DNA of 64,000 bases from Yoonia vestfoldensis SKA53 (GTDB lineage: Bacteria; Pseudomonadota; Alphaproteobacteria; Rhodobacterales; Rhodobacteraceae). The notes beneath the pieces are model-generated. The model was given only the letters and a program-made list of their open reading frames with translations. It was not told the DNA's origin and searched no databases. Position 1 is the stretch's first letter. Each line of letters starts with the position of its first letter. The position numbers and the translations under genes were made by a program. The DNA is taken from assembly GCF_000152785.1 (NCBI RefSeq), contig NZ_CH672414.1, forward strand, positions 2,793,350 through 2,857,349, written 5' to 3'. This document shows positions 25,535-34,072 of this stretch, one piece after another.

Positions 25535-26416
25535 TCATGTGGCGGCCTTTCGCCCGGCGCGGGCCGGCTCGTCGGGGATCGACGTCGGGTCGGCGTCGCG
25601 GATCAGGCGCTGTTCGCCGGCCAGGCAGACGAACCGCTGGCCTTTCATCCGCCCGATCAGGGTCAGCCCGATGTCACGCGCAATTTCCACCCCCCAGGCG
25701 GTGAAACCCGACCGCGAGGCGAGGGCAGGTATGCCCATCAAGGCCGTCTTGATCACCATTTCCGAGGTCAGCCGGCCGGTGGTGTAGAGCAGTTTGTCGG
25801 CGGCGTCGATGTTGTGGTGGTGCATCCAGCCTGCGATCTTGTCCACGGCGTTATGGCGCCCCACGTCTTCCATATAGACCAGCGGGCGCGCGCCCTGGCA
25901 CAGCACCGTGCCGTGGATCGCGCCTGCCGAAAGATAGAGCGAGGGGGTCCGGTTGATCGTTGCCGCCAGTGCGTAAAGATCGGAGGTGCGCAGCGGCATG
26001 TCAGGCAGTGTGACGCCTGCCAGCCCTTCCATCATGTCGCCAAAGACAGTGCCGACCGCGCAGCCGCTGGTGCGGGTCTTTTTGCGCAGCTTGTCTTCGA
26101 AGGTGGTTTTTGAGGCCGTGCGCACGACCACGGTTTCCAGTTCTTCGTCGTAATCGATGCCGGTCACGGTATCATCCGCGCGCAGCATGCCCTGATTGCG
26201 CAGAAAGCCTAGTGCCAGATACTGCGGATAATCCCCGATCGTCATCGCAGTGACGATTTCCTGACTGTTCAGATAGATCGTCAGGGGGCGTTCCTCGATC
26301 ACGCGCAGGTCGATGGGCGCGCCGGTCTGGTCAGTGCCGGTGACCGCGCGCGTCAACCTGTCCGCTGCCGGATCGGGGGCGATCAGATAGGACGAAAGAT
26401 CATCAAGTCGTGCCAA
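25535..26416 (-). CDS. fdhD: Formate dehydrogenase accessory sulfurtransferase FdhD
   Basis: A 293-aa protein that transfers sulfur to the Mo-bisMGD cofactor of formate dehydrogenase. Recognised by IYLNSQEIVTAMTIGDYPQYLALGFL-type segments (47 on) and the C-terminal VEDVGRHNAVDKIAG motif. The sulfur-carrying loop has one cysteine, C119 in TSGCAVG, where E. coli FdhD has two. Clusters with mobAB-moeA; no formate dehydrogenase is in the window. It diverges from azlC, 60 bases away. Confidence 0.93.
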   Translation of the reverse strand: MARLDDLSSYLIAPDPAADRLTRAVTGTDQTGAPIDLRVIEERPLTIYLNSQEIVTAMTIGDYPQYLALGFLRNQGMLRADDTVTGIDYDEELETVVVRTASKTTFEDKLRKKTRTSGCAVGTVFGDMMEGLAGVTLPDMPLRTSDLYALAATINRTPSLYLSAGAIHGTVLCQGARPLVYMEDVGRHNAVDKIAGWMHHHNIDAADKLLYTTGRLTSEMVIKTALMGIPALASRSGFTAWGVEIARDIGLTLIGRMKGQRFVCLAGEQRLIRDADPTSIPDEPARAGRKAAT

Positions 26417-26476
26417 TTGTCATTTCCATTTCGCGGGTTTAAGCCTGCCGTACCGCAGCCAAGCTAGGCCATAGCC

Positions 26477-27199
26477 ATGACAAGTTCCACCGTCAAATCC
26501 CCTGCGACTTCTGCCTATTGGGCGGGGGTGCGCGATGGCAGCCCTTTCGTGCTGATGGCTGTGCCTTTCGCCACATTGTTTGGCGTGGTGGCGACGGATG
26601 CGGGGCTGACGGTGGCGCAGGCGATGGGGTTCACCGTTCTGGTTATCGCGGGGGCTGCGCAATTCGCCGCCGTGCAGATGATGATGGAAGATGCCGGTAT
26701 CGCCTTTGTGTTGTTGGCCGCATTGGCGGTCAATCTGCGCATGGCGATGTATTCGGCGTCCTTGGTGCCCTATCTGGGGGCCGCCCCTTTGTGGCAGCGC
26801 GCGCTGGTGGCCTATCTGAATTTTGACCAGACCTATATCACCTCGGTCGCCCGGTACGAGGCGCGCCCCGACATGCGCTTGCAGGACCGTGTCGCCTATT
26901 TTCTGGGGGTGGCCACGCCGATCACGCCTTTGTGGTTTGTCATGACTTTGGTCGGGATCCTCGTTGGGTCCGCCATTCCAGAGGCCTGGGCGCTCGATTT
27001 CATCGTGCCGATCATGTTTCTGGCGATGGTGTCACCGATGCTGAAATCGCTGGCCCATGTGGCTGCGGCTGCGGTGTCGGTCAGTGTGGCGCTCGCATTC
27101 GTCGGCCTGCCGTCCGGCACTGGTTTGCTGGTCGCGGCGGCGGCGGCGATGGTCACCGGTGCAATCGTCGAGACGTGGATCGAAAGGCGCAAGGCATGA
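26477..27199 (+). CDS. azlC: AzlC family branched-chain amino acid exporter, large subunit
   Basis: A 240-aa inner-membrane protein with about seven helices. It contains the AzlC hallmark VPFATLFG and the LAVNLRMAMYSASLVPYLG segment. Works with AzlD to export branched-chain amino acids or analogues. The next gene is the matching azlD, overlapping by four bases. Confidence 0.92.
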   Translation: MTSSTVKSPATSAYWAGVRDGSPFVLMAVPFATLFGVVATDAGLTVAQAMGFTVLVIAGAAQFAAVQMMMEDAGIAFVLLAALAVNLRMAMYSASLVPYLGAAPLWQRALVAYLNFDQTYITSVARYEARPDMRLQDRVAYFLGVATPITPLWFVMTLVGILVGSAIPEAWALDFIVPIMFLAMVSPMLKSLAHVAAAAVSVSVALAFVGLPSGTGLLVAAAAAMVTGAIVETWIERRKA

Positions 27200-27531
27200 C
27201 CTATTCCACGGGTGAGATCTGGCTGATCATCGCGGTTCTTGGGGCGGGGACGTTTCTGATCCGGTTTTCGTTTCTTGGGTTGATTGGCGACAGGCCGATG
27301 CCGCCATTGGTGCTGAAACTGCTGCGCTTCACGCCTGTTGCGGTGCTGCCGGGGATGGTCGCACCGCTGGTCTTGTGGCCAGCGGCGACGGGTGGCGCGC
27401 CTGACCCTGCGCGCATGATTGCGGCCATCGTGACGGTGGCTGTCGGAATCCGGGCGCGCAGCGCGATCTGGGGGATCGCTGCGGGGATCGGGACGTTGTA
27501 TCTGGCGTTGTGGGTTTTTGCTATTCGCTGA
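27196..27531 (+). CDS. azlD: AzlD domain-containing protein
   Basis: A 111-aa membrane protein with four helices. The opening up to TFLIRFSFLGL and the LLRFTPVAVLPGMVAPLVL motif are typical of AzlD. Start at 27196 is set by the ATGA overlap with azlC. The last four codons overlap the end of the convergent lipoprotein gene by 11 bases. Confidence 0.92.
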   Translation: MTYSTGEIWLIIAVLGAGTFLIRFSFLGLIGDRPMPPLVLKLLRFTPVAVLPGMVAPLVLWPAATGGAPDPARMIAAIVTVAVGIRARSAIWGIAAGIGTLYLALWVFAIR

Positions 27532-28129
27532 GGGCGGCGTTGATCCGGGCTGCGGCGATGGATTTGTCGTCTGCATCGTCTTCGCGGTATGCGTGGGTTT
27601 CAACGCCTGGCAGGGTGGCAAAATCATCTGACAGCCGGTTGGGTGACCAGGTTTGCCTGATCCCTGCAAACCCCGACAATTGCCGCAACAGCCGCGAGGT
27701 CGCGCGTGCGCAATGTGCTTGTGGCACTGGGCCATTCGCCAGCGCCAGTTGCAGCGCGCGTTCGGCAATTTCAGGCGCGACCTGCACGGTTTGACCTATG
27801 ACGTGATAGGTCACACGCGCGTGGAAGCTGACGTAGAATTGTTCAAGCTCAGGTGTCACCCCGAACAGCACATCATTGCGTTCCGGCATCCGGTTTTGCA
27901 CGAAAGACCCTGCCGGATCGAACAGCACCCGCTGGCTTGCGTTGATCAACAGCGAGGAATGGGCCCCGTTGCCGGAGCCGTTGTTTTTCATCGTGTACAG
28001 CGTCAGATAGCTGTTGTCGGGGTCACGAAAGATGGCCCGTGCGACAATGTCGTCGGGTGCCCACACCTGTTGGGCGGCGCAGGCCGACAAGGCGAGCGGC
28101 GCGCCGACCAAGAAAAAGCGGCGCTGCAC
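27521..28129 (-). CDS. Lipoprotein, possible permuted papain-like (NlpC/P60-related) enzyme
   Basis: A 202-aa protein with a lipoprotein signal (lipobox LSAC, C17). I do not recognise a named family. GAHSSLLI with H57, followed by SQRVLFDPAGSF, and AHCARATSRLL with C140 follow the His-first, Cys-later order of circularly permuted NlpC/P60 proteins such as YiiX. This suggests a hydrolase acting on the wall or a lipid; evidence is motif-level. Convergent with azlD and followed on the minus strand's upstream side by the oxidase subunit gene, 6 bases away. Confidence 0.7.
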   Translation of the reverse strand: MQRRFFLVGAPLALSACAAQQVWAPDDIVARAIFRDPDNSYLTLYTMKNNGSGNGAHSSLLINASQRVLFDPAGSFVQNRMPERNDVLFGVTPELEQFYVSFHARVTYHVIGQTVQVAPEIAERALQLALANGPVPQAHCARATSRLLRQLSGFAGIRQTWSPNRLSDDFATLPGVETHAYREDDADDKSIAAARINAALSE

Positions 28130-28135
28130 TGATAA

Positions 28136-28276
28136 TCAGGCGTTCAAAAGCGCAAGCAGGATCAGCACGGCGATGCTGATCATGGCACCTTTCGCGGACA
28201 GGCTGACGAAACCATCAAAGGTGCGTTCCTGTTCGCTAATGTCCATCTTTCCGGGCTCATGGTCATTGTTGGCCAT
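28136..28276 (-). CDS. aa3-type cytochrome c oxidase subunit IV
   Basis: A 46-aa single-helix protein: HEPGKMDISEQERTFDGF followed by a hydrophobic helix (about 27-45). This matches the small fourth subunit of alphaproteobacterial aa3 oxidases. ATG at 28276 has AGAGGAGCC before it; the open frame upstream is not used. The main oxidase genes are not in the window. Confidence 0.93.
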   Translation of the reverse strand: MANNDHEPGKMDISEQERTFDGFVSLSAKGAMISIAVLILLALLNA

Positions 28277-28358
28277 TGTAGGCTCCTCTTTTTGGATGAT
28301 TTGCTTTCGCTTACCCGATTTGCACAAGGCTGTCACGCGGTCAGGTGGTCACGTTTTG

Positions 28359-28826
28359 TCATAGTGACAGCGGCACTGCCGTGGTTTCCTTGATTTCCTC
28401 CATCACGAAACTGGCCGAGATGTCAGAGACCGAAATCCGCGCGGTCAACCGTTTGTAAAACGCGTCATAGGCAGGGACATCCGCGACCCGCACGCGCAGG
28501 ACGTAATCCAGATCGCCGGTCATCCGGTAGGCGCCCACGACCTCGGGCAAGGCGCGCAGGGCGGTCTGGAATTGATCCATCCATTGCGCGTCATGCGCGT
28601 TCGTGCGGATCAGGACCATCGCCATCAGCGGCACACCGACCTTGGCCGGATCGACCAGCGCCACACGCGCGCGGATCACGCCTGCCTGTTCCAGCGCCTT
28701 GATCCGCCGCCAGCAGGCATTGCGCGACAGATGCACAGCGGCGCTGATGTCATCGACAGACAGGCTGGCGTCTGTTTGCAGCACTTGCAGGATACGGTGA
28801 TCTGTTTCGTCGATATTTTGGGTCAT
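28359..28826 (-). CDS. Lrp/AsnC family transcriptional regulator
   Basis: A 155-aa regulator with an N-terminal HTH (about 20-50, SVDDISAAVHLSRNACWRRI) and a C-terminal AsnC ligand/oligomerisation domain (TGDLDYVLRV). Probably responds to an amino acid. Divergent from the DUF6356 gene, with a 105-bp shared region; azlCD at 26.5 kb is a possible but unproven target. Confidence 0.93.
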   Translation of the reverse strand: MTQNIDETDHRILQVLQTDASLSVDDISAAVHLSRNACWRRIKALEQAGVIRARVALVDPAKVGVPLMAMVLIRTNAHDAQWMDQFQTALRALPEVVGAYRMTGDLDYVLRVRVADVPAYDAFYKRLTARISVSDISASFVMEEIKETTAVPLSL

Positions 28827-28931
28827 AATGTGGATAATATCCCATGATCTGCCTGAATGACAATGAAATTTGGGACCGGATTTGGCGGCTGATGGGCTAG
28901 CCTGGCCGAAATCCCACCAACAGAGGTTTTC

Positions 28932-29171
28932 ATGTCAGACGCATCCCAAGACACCGCCCGCAGCAATTTGGTCGCCACGCTGTTCCTTGATCATCCGGCC
29001 AGCGTGAATGAAACCTATCTCGGGCATATGCGCTTTGCCTTGGGGTTTTCGTTCTGGCTGGGTGTGGCGTCACTGGCGGCGCTGGTCCATGCCGTGATCC
29101 CCGCGCTGTGCGAGACAACAGCAAGCCGGATATTAAAGCGCCTGCATGCGCGGATTATGGCACGGCACTGA
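28932..29171 (+). CDS. DUF6356 family protein
   Basis: A 79-aa protein of unknown function found in alphaproteobacteria. One hydrophobic segment lies at about 36-56 within the block HMRFALGFSFWLGVASLAALVHA, cut here to stay short: the key residues are H31 and the GFSFW and H52 positions. RBS AGAGG precedes the ATG. Its 3' end overlaps the convergent MBL gene by 17 bases. Confidence 0.85.
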   Translation: MSDASQDTARSNLVATLFLDHPASVNETYLGHMRFALGFSFWLGVASLAALVHAVIPALCETTASRILKRLHARIMARH

Positions 29172-30195
29172 ACATATAGGCCCCGTCATCGCGCAGATGG
29201 CGGCTGGCGCGTCCGGTCTGGTGCAGGTGGTTCAGATGCGCCACCGCCTCGACCAGCGCCAGCCCGTATTCGGCGGTGCCGATCTGGCGTTTGAACAGCG
29301 GCACGAAACACGCGCCCGCCGCGCGTGGCTGGTCCAGATGGGCGACCAGCCGGTCCAGCGCGCCGTGATGATTGTCGATCATCTGCCGCAGCCGCAGCGG
29401 CAGGCCGGTAAAGGGCAGTTTATGCCCCCCAAGGACCAGTTGGTCGGGCTGCGCAAAGGATTGGAAACCTGTGCAGCTGGCCATCCAGTCGCCCACGGGG
29501 TCGGCATCGGGTTCGGTCGGATAGACCCCCAGATTGGCGCTGATCGAGGGCAGCAACTGATCACCGCCCAGCACCACCGCATCATCGCGCGACCAGAAGG
29601 TCGCATGTTCGGGCGCGTGCCCATCGCCCATGCGGATGTCCCAGATCCGACCGCCCATCTGCATCGTGCCACCGTGTTGCAACCGCTGATACCCCAGCGG
29701 CAAGGGTGCCACGCAATCGGCAAAGTTGAACGGGCGTTCGGTCTTGCGCCGTGCCAGTTCATCCGCCGCCATGCCGGCGCGTTCGTAAAAGGCGATGGTT
29801 TCCGGCGCGGGCCGGTCCTGCACATCAAGCGTCAACATTCGCGCCATCAACCAGCCGGTGCGCGGCATATGCAGCTCTGCACCCTGTGCGACAAACCACC
29901 CCGCCAGCCCCACATGATCGGGGTGGTGATGGGTCACGATCACACGGGTGACGGGCTTGCCCGCCAGCGGGCCGTCCAGCAATCTTTGCCAGATTGCCTT
30001 TGATGTGACGCTGGCAAAGCCGGTATCCACAACCGTCCAGCCATCGCCATCATCCAGCGCATAGACATTCACATGATCGAGCGCCATCGGCAGCGGCAGC
30101 CGCATCCACAGGATGCCGTCGGCAACGCGGACAGCCTCGCCCGCAGTGGGCGGATCGGGAAAAGGATACCGGATGCCAGCGCCGCCATCGGGCAT
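29155..30195 (-). CDS. MBL-fold metallo-hydrolase
   Basis: A 346-aa metallo-beta-lactamase-fold enzyme. The zinc motif HxHxDH is at residues 89-94 (HHHPDH), with further metal residues in MGDGHAPEHA and GGHKLPF. Resembles LACTB2-like hydrolases that often sit beside acyl-CoA dehydrogenases in this family, suggesting a thioesterase-like role, which is inference. Its start shares one base with the stop of the acyl-CoA dehydrogenase gene (TGATG). Confidence 0.92.
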   Translation of the reverse strand: MPDGGAGIRYPFPDPPTAGEAVRVADGILWMRLPLPMALDHVNVYALDDGDGWTVVDTGFASVTSKAIWQRLLDGPLAGKPVTRVIVTHHHPDHVGLAGWFVAQGAELHMPRTGWLMARMLTLDVQDRPAPETIAFYERAGMAADELARRKTERPFNFADCVAPLPLGYQRLQHGGTMQMGGRIWDIRMGDGHAPEHATFWSRDDAVVLGGDQLLPSISANLGVYPTEPDADPVGDWMASCTGFQSFAQPDQLVLGGHKLPFTGLPLRLRQMIDNHHGALDRLVAHLDQPRAAGACFVPLFKRQIGTAEYGLALVEAVAHLNHLHQTGRASRHLRDDGAYMFSAVP

Positions 30196-31901
30196 CAGGC
30201 GGCGGCCAGATCGTCGGCTGTGATTGCCGCCAGATCGGCGGCCCCTTCACGCACATGGATCAAAAGGCCCAGATATTCGGGCAGCATCCGCTTGATATAG
30301 AATGTCGCAAGCCGCAGATGGCCCGTATCGCCCGCCATGGCGCTGGCCAGATGGACATGCCCGCCCAGCACCCGCGCAAAGGCGCGCAGATAAGGTACGG
30401 CACCGGCGAAACGGTCATTCAGATCAGGGCGGCCAACCAGCCATTCGGTCGCTTCGCGCAGCGTTTCAGCAGCTTCCCAGACCGCATGGGCCAGATCGGG
30501 GTGGGTCGCCTTGGCGGCCTCTGCCCCGCGGACAACATCATCCAGCAGGCGGAACGCGGCATCGCCACCATCCATCAGCTTGCGCGCGACAAGGTCCATC
30601 GCCTGAATGCCATTCGTGCCTTCGTAGATCGTGCTGACGCGGACATCGCGGACGAATTGGGCGGCGCCGGTTTCTTCGATAAAGCCCATGCCGCCATGGA
30701 TTTGCACGCCGGTATTGGTGGCCTCGACCCCGACATCGGTGCCGAAGGCCTTGGTGATCGGCGTCAGAAACGCCGCGCGCGCGGTCCAGGCGGGATCATG
30801 CGTCGCTGTCGCCATGTCGATGGCCACGGCATTCATCAGCGCGATGGCGCGCGCAGCATAGATATCGGCGCGCATCGTGGTCAGCATCCGGCGCACATCG
30901 GCATGTTCGATGATCGCACCCGTGCCGTCAGCGCGCCCCTGCTTGCGATCCTGCGCATAGGCCAGCGCGTGTTGCAGCGCGCGTTCGGCGGTCCCGATCC
31001 CTTGCATGCCGACACCCAGACGAGCGTTGTTCATCATGGTAAACATCGCGGCCATGCCACCATGTTCCGGCCCGACCAGCCAGCCGGTCGCACCCGCATA
31101 TTCCATCACTGCGGTCGGTGATCCATGCAGGCCCATCTTGTGTTCGAGGCTGACGACACGCAGATCGTTTTTGCGGCCCGGATTGCCATCCGCATCGGGG
31201 ATCAGCTTGGGGACCATGAACAGGCTGATCCCCTTGGTGCCGGGATTGGCGCCCGGCAGACGGGCCAGCACCAGATGGCACACATTGGCAGTAAAATCAT
31301 TATCTGCCCAAGAAATATAGATTTTCTGTCCGGTGATCGCATAGGTGCCGTCGCCGTTTGGTTCGGCCTTGGTGCGCAAGGCACCAACATCGGACCCCGC
31401 CTGCGGCTCGGTCAGGTTCATCGTGCCGCACCATTCGCCGGAAATCAGTTTCGGCAGGTAAACCGATTTGATCGCGTCCGAGGCATGGTGTTCCAACGCC
31501 TCGATCTGGCCTTGGGTCATCAGCGGGTTCAGTTGCAGCGCAAGGCAGGCGCCAGACATCATCTCATTGACGATGGTGGTCAACGTCATTGGCAAACCCA
31601 TCCCGCCGTGTTCCGTCGCGGCCGACATGCCGATCCAGCCGCCAGTTGCGATGGCGCGATAGCCGTCTGGGAATCCGGGGGGGGTCCGTACGATGCCGTT
31701 GTCCAGATGCGCGGGGTTCTTGTCACCGATCTGGTTCAACGGCGCGAGGATATCTGCGCACATCTTGCCGGCCTCGGTCAGGATCGCGCCCGTCATATCG
31801 GGTGTGGCATCCGCAAACCGGTCGGTGCCTGCGACCTCTGCAAACCCCACGACATGATCCAGCAGGAACCGGAAGTCACGGATCGGGGCGCGATAGGGCA
31901 T
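30195..31901 (-). CDS. Acyl-CoA dehydrogenase, DmdC-like long form
   Basis: A 568-aa FAD enzyme of the long acyl-CoA dehydrogenase class with an N-terminal extra domain (MPYRAPIRDFRF...), the core (MNLTEPQAGSDVGALRTKA, near 160-180) and a C-terminal extension. DmdC, the methylmercaptopropionyl-CoA dehydrogenase of roseobacters, belongs here, but paralogues are common so the substrate is open. Start at 31901 chosen by family N-terminus; the longer frame is not coding. Electrons would go to ETF and the ETF-QO at 2.2 kb. Confidence 0.92.
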   Translation of the reverse strand: MPYRAPIRDFRFLLDHVVGFAEVAGTDRFADATPDMTGAILTEAGKMCADILAPLNQIGDKNPAHLDNGIVRTPPGFPDGYRAIATGGWIGMSAATEHGGMGLPMTLTTIVNEMMSGACLALQLNPLMTQGQIEALEHHASDAIKSVYLPKLISGEWCGTMNLTEPQAGSDVGALRTKAEPNGDGTYAITGQKIYISWADNDFTANVCHLVLARLPGANPGTKGISLFMVPKLIPDADGNPGRKNDLRVVSLEHKMGLHGSPTAVMEYAGATGWLVGPEHGGMAAMFTMMNNARLGVGMQGIGTAERALQHALAYAQDRKQGRADGTGAIIEHADVRRMLTTMRADIYAARAIALMNAVAIDMATATHDPAWTARAAFLTPITKAFGTDVGVEATNTGVQIHGGMGFIEETGAAQFVRDVRVSTIYEGTNGIQAMDLVARKLMDGGDAAFRLLDDVVRGAEAAKATHPDLAHAVWEAAETLREATEWLVGRPDLNDRFAGAVPYLRAFARVLGGHVHLASAMAGDTGHLRLATFYIKRMLPEYLGLLIHVREGAADLAAITADDLAAA

Positions 31902-32015
31902 TTGAACATCTCCGACTGAATGGTCTGCTTGGCAAGGGCGGATGCCGCGGCTATGCAGAGGATCAAATGTCAAAGTTATCCATCCCATGTCACCCTTCAA
32001 CCTGAACGCTACGTC

Positions 32016-32963
32016 ATGAGCACGCGAGGCGCGGCCCTTTTGCAGCCCGATGCCGCAGGTCTGGCGCGCGCGGCAGAGATCCTGACGCAAGGCGGGCTGG
32101 TGTCGTTTCCGACCGAAACCGTTTACGGTCTGGGGGCTGATGCGCGCAATGACCGGGCAGTCGCCGCGATATTCGCGGCCAAGGGGCGGCCATCGTTCAA
32201 TCCGCTGATCGTGCATCTGGGGGATATCACCGCCGCCAACGAAATCTGCGATTTCAATGATGATGCGCGGTGTCTGGCCGCGGCCTTCTGGCCCGGCGCG
32301 CTGACCTTGGTGCTTCCTTTGCGACCGCAGGCGGGCATATCGCGGCTGGTGACGGCAGGGCTGGACAGTATCGCGGTCAGGGTGCCGGACCATAAGGTGG
32401 CGCAGGGTTTGCTGGCTGCCTTCGGCGGGCCGGTGGCTGCACCTTCAGCCAACGCGTCAGGTCGGATCAGCCCCACAACAGCCGCCCATGTGCGCGACAG
32501 TCTGGGTGACCGGATCGACGCGCTGGTCGACGGTGGGCCTTGCTTTGTGGGTCTGGAATCCACAATCGTCGCCTGCCTTGGCACGCCCACATTGCTGCGC
32601 GCGGGCGGCATCCCGTCCGAGGCGATTGCGGCCTGTCTGGGGCGGCCGTTGGCCATATCGGAAAACCCCGATGCGCCCGTGTCACCCGGTCAGCTTTTGT
32701 CGCATTACGCGCCGATTGGACAGGTCCGGCTGAATGCGACCGCGCGGCAGGACGGCGAGGTGATGCTGGGTTTCGGATTGATGGATGCTGATCTGAACCT
32801 GTCACCCGCAGGCGATCTGACCGAGGCCGCAGCACGCCTGTTCGACTGCTTGCACCAGCTGGATGCGATGGGGGCTGCACGCATCGCGGTGGCCCCCATC
32901 CCCGATCACGGGTTGGGTCGCGCGATCAACGACAGGTTGAAACGGGCAGCAGCGCCTAGGTAA
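32016..32963 (+). CDS. L-threonylcarbamoyladenylate synthase (Sua5 type)
   Basis: A 315-aa enzyme that makes threonylcarbamoyl-AMP for the t6A modification of ANN-decoding tRNAs. The YrdC domain is N-terminal (PTETVYGLGADA; K56/R58 in AAKGRPSFNPLIVH), and a C-terminal Sua5 domain follows (PGQLLSHYAP about 225). The start ATG at 32016 was picked because the upstream frame lacks similarity. A palindromic hairpin follows the stop by one base. Confidence 0.94.
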   Translation: MSTRGAALLQPDAAGLARAAEILTQGGLVSFPTETVYGLGADARNDRAVAAIFAAKGRPSFNPLIVHLGDITAANEICDFNDDARCLAAAFWPGALTLVLPLRPQAGISRLVTAGLDSIAVRVPDHKVAQGLLAAFGGPVAAPSANASGRISPTTAAHVRDSLGDRIDALVDGGPCFVGLESTIVACLGTPTLLRAGGIPSEAIAACLGRPLAISENPDAPVSPGQLLSHYAPIGQVRLNATARQDGEVMLGFGLMDADLNLSPAGDLTEAAARLFDCLHQLDAMGAARIAVAPIPDHGLGRAINDRLKRAAAPR

Positions 32964-32964
32964 A

Positions 32965-32980
32965 GTGGGCTTAAGCCCAC
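32965..32980. terminator. Perfect 16-bp palindrome between convergent genes
   Basis: GTGGGCTTAAGCCCAC (6-bp stem, TTAA loop) fills the gap between the Sua5 stop and the stop of the convergent oxidoreductase gene. Followed by CCTACGG. Similar GTGGGC...GCCCAC elements are frequent in roseobacter intergenes; likely a terminator or short repeat. Confidence 0.55.
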
Positions 32981-32981
32981 C

Positions 32982-33740
32982 CTACGGATCATGCCGGATA
33001 AAAGGTGTCACGCTGGGCCTGCCCGCGCGCAGCCGGCCCTTGGCATCAAAATCAGCATCGGCGTTGAAGGCGATTTCAGGCAAGGCATCGAACCCCGCGA
33101 TCAGCGCCGCCTGCCGTTCCAGCACCTGTCCCAGCTTGTCCGTCAGGGCCATGGCAGGTTCGCCCCGATGATAGCCATGCACACCATGCACACAGACCGG
33201 CTGCAATACCGTCATCCCGACATAGCGCAGCGTATAGGCAAGCGGCCACAGCAGCAGGTTCACATCACCTTCCTTGCCGTTGTAGGCGCTTTCATCAGTG
33301 CTGGATCCGGTGGTCACGCAGAAAAGCGCCTTTTTGCCTTTCAGGATTCCGGTGTCGAACCGCTGGTCGGTGGTATGCAGCGCGCCATGGGCCAGCGCAC
33401 GGTCGCACCAGCCTTTGAGCATGGCAGGCGGTGAAAACCACCACAGCGGAAAGTGAAAGACGATCCGGTCAGCCCGGTGCAGTTTGGCGACCTCGGCGGC
33501 GACATCGGCGGGCAGGGCGGTTGCGGTGGCATGGGCTTGCGCCTTGAGCGGATCGAAAGGGATACCGGCGGGGTGGTCGTAATGCGCGGCCCGTTCGGCA
33601 GGGTCAAATCCAAGCGCATAAAGATCGGACCAGATTACTTCATGGCCAAGATCGGCGCTGGCCGTGGCGCTGGCCTGCGCCCATTGCGCGTTGAAAGACC
33701 GCTGTTCGGGATGGGCCAGAACGACCAGGGTGGCAGCCAT
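32982..33740 (-). CDS. NAD(P)H-dependent oxidoreductase (flavodoxin-like fold)
   Basis: A 252-aa flavoprotein of the KefF/MdaB/NQO group. It opens with LVVLAHPEQRSFN and contains RIVFHFPLWWFSPPAMLKGW, the FMN/FAD-contact region, and CVTTGSS further on. Likely a quinone reductase acting in the cytosol. Convergent with the Sua5 gene; separated from the small coiled-coil gene on the same strand by 5 bases. Confidence 0.9.
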   Translation of the reverse strand: MAATLVVLAHPEQRSFNAQWAQASATASADLGHEVIWSDLYALGFDPAERAAHYDHPAGIPFDPLKAQAHATATALPADVAAEVAKLHRADRIVFHFPLWWFSPPAMLKGWCDRALAHGALHTTDQRFDTGILKGKKALFCVTTGSSTDESAYNGKEGDVNLLLWPLAYTLRYVGMTVLQPVCVHGVHGYHRGEPAMALTDKLGQVLERQAALIAGFDALPEIAFNADADFDAKGRLRAGRPSVTPFIRHDP

Positions 33741-33745
33741 CCGGC

Positions 33746-34072
33746 CTAGCCCGCGTGCTGGCGTTCGATGTAGCTGCGCAATTCCTCGGCCTCGCGGCGG
33801 GCCTCGCGCAGGCCATCCATTGCGGCGCGCAATTCAGCCTCGGTCTGGGACAGCTGGTTGGTCATCTCGGCTTCGCGCTGTTGCAGATAGGTGATCGCCT
33901 GATCGCGGGTTTCTTCGGCCTCGTGCAGGGCTTGCGCCATCTTGTCCAATTCGCCGATTTCGGATGTGGTCACGCGGGTAAAGCGGTTGACAAGCCAGCT
34001 GGCGAACCACCCCAGCGCGAAGGCCACGAACAGGATGACTGCCGTCGCGATGATGAATTCGGTTCTGTTCAC
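33746..34072 (-). CDS. Hypothetical membrane-anchored coiled-coil protein
   Basis: A 108-aa protein with one N-terminal membrane helix (about 8-27) and a long charged coiled coil (40-105, heptads rich in E/A/L). No family recognised. Its ATG overlaps the stop of the OmpA gene (ATGA), so it may work with the OmpA protein at the envelope. Confidence 0.8.
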   Translation of the reverse strand: MNRTEFIIATAVILFVAFALGWFASWLVNRFTRVTTSEIGELDKMAQALHEAEETRDQAITYLQQREAEMTNQLSQTEAELRAAMDGLREARREAEELRSYIERQHAG

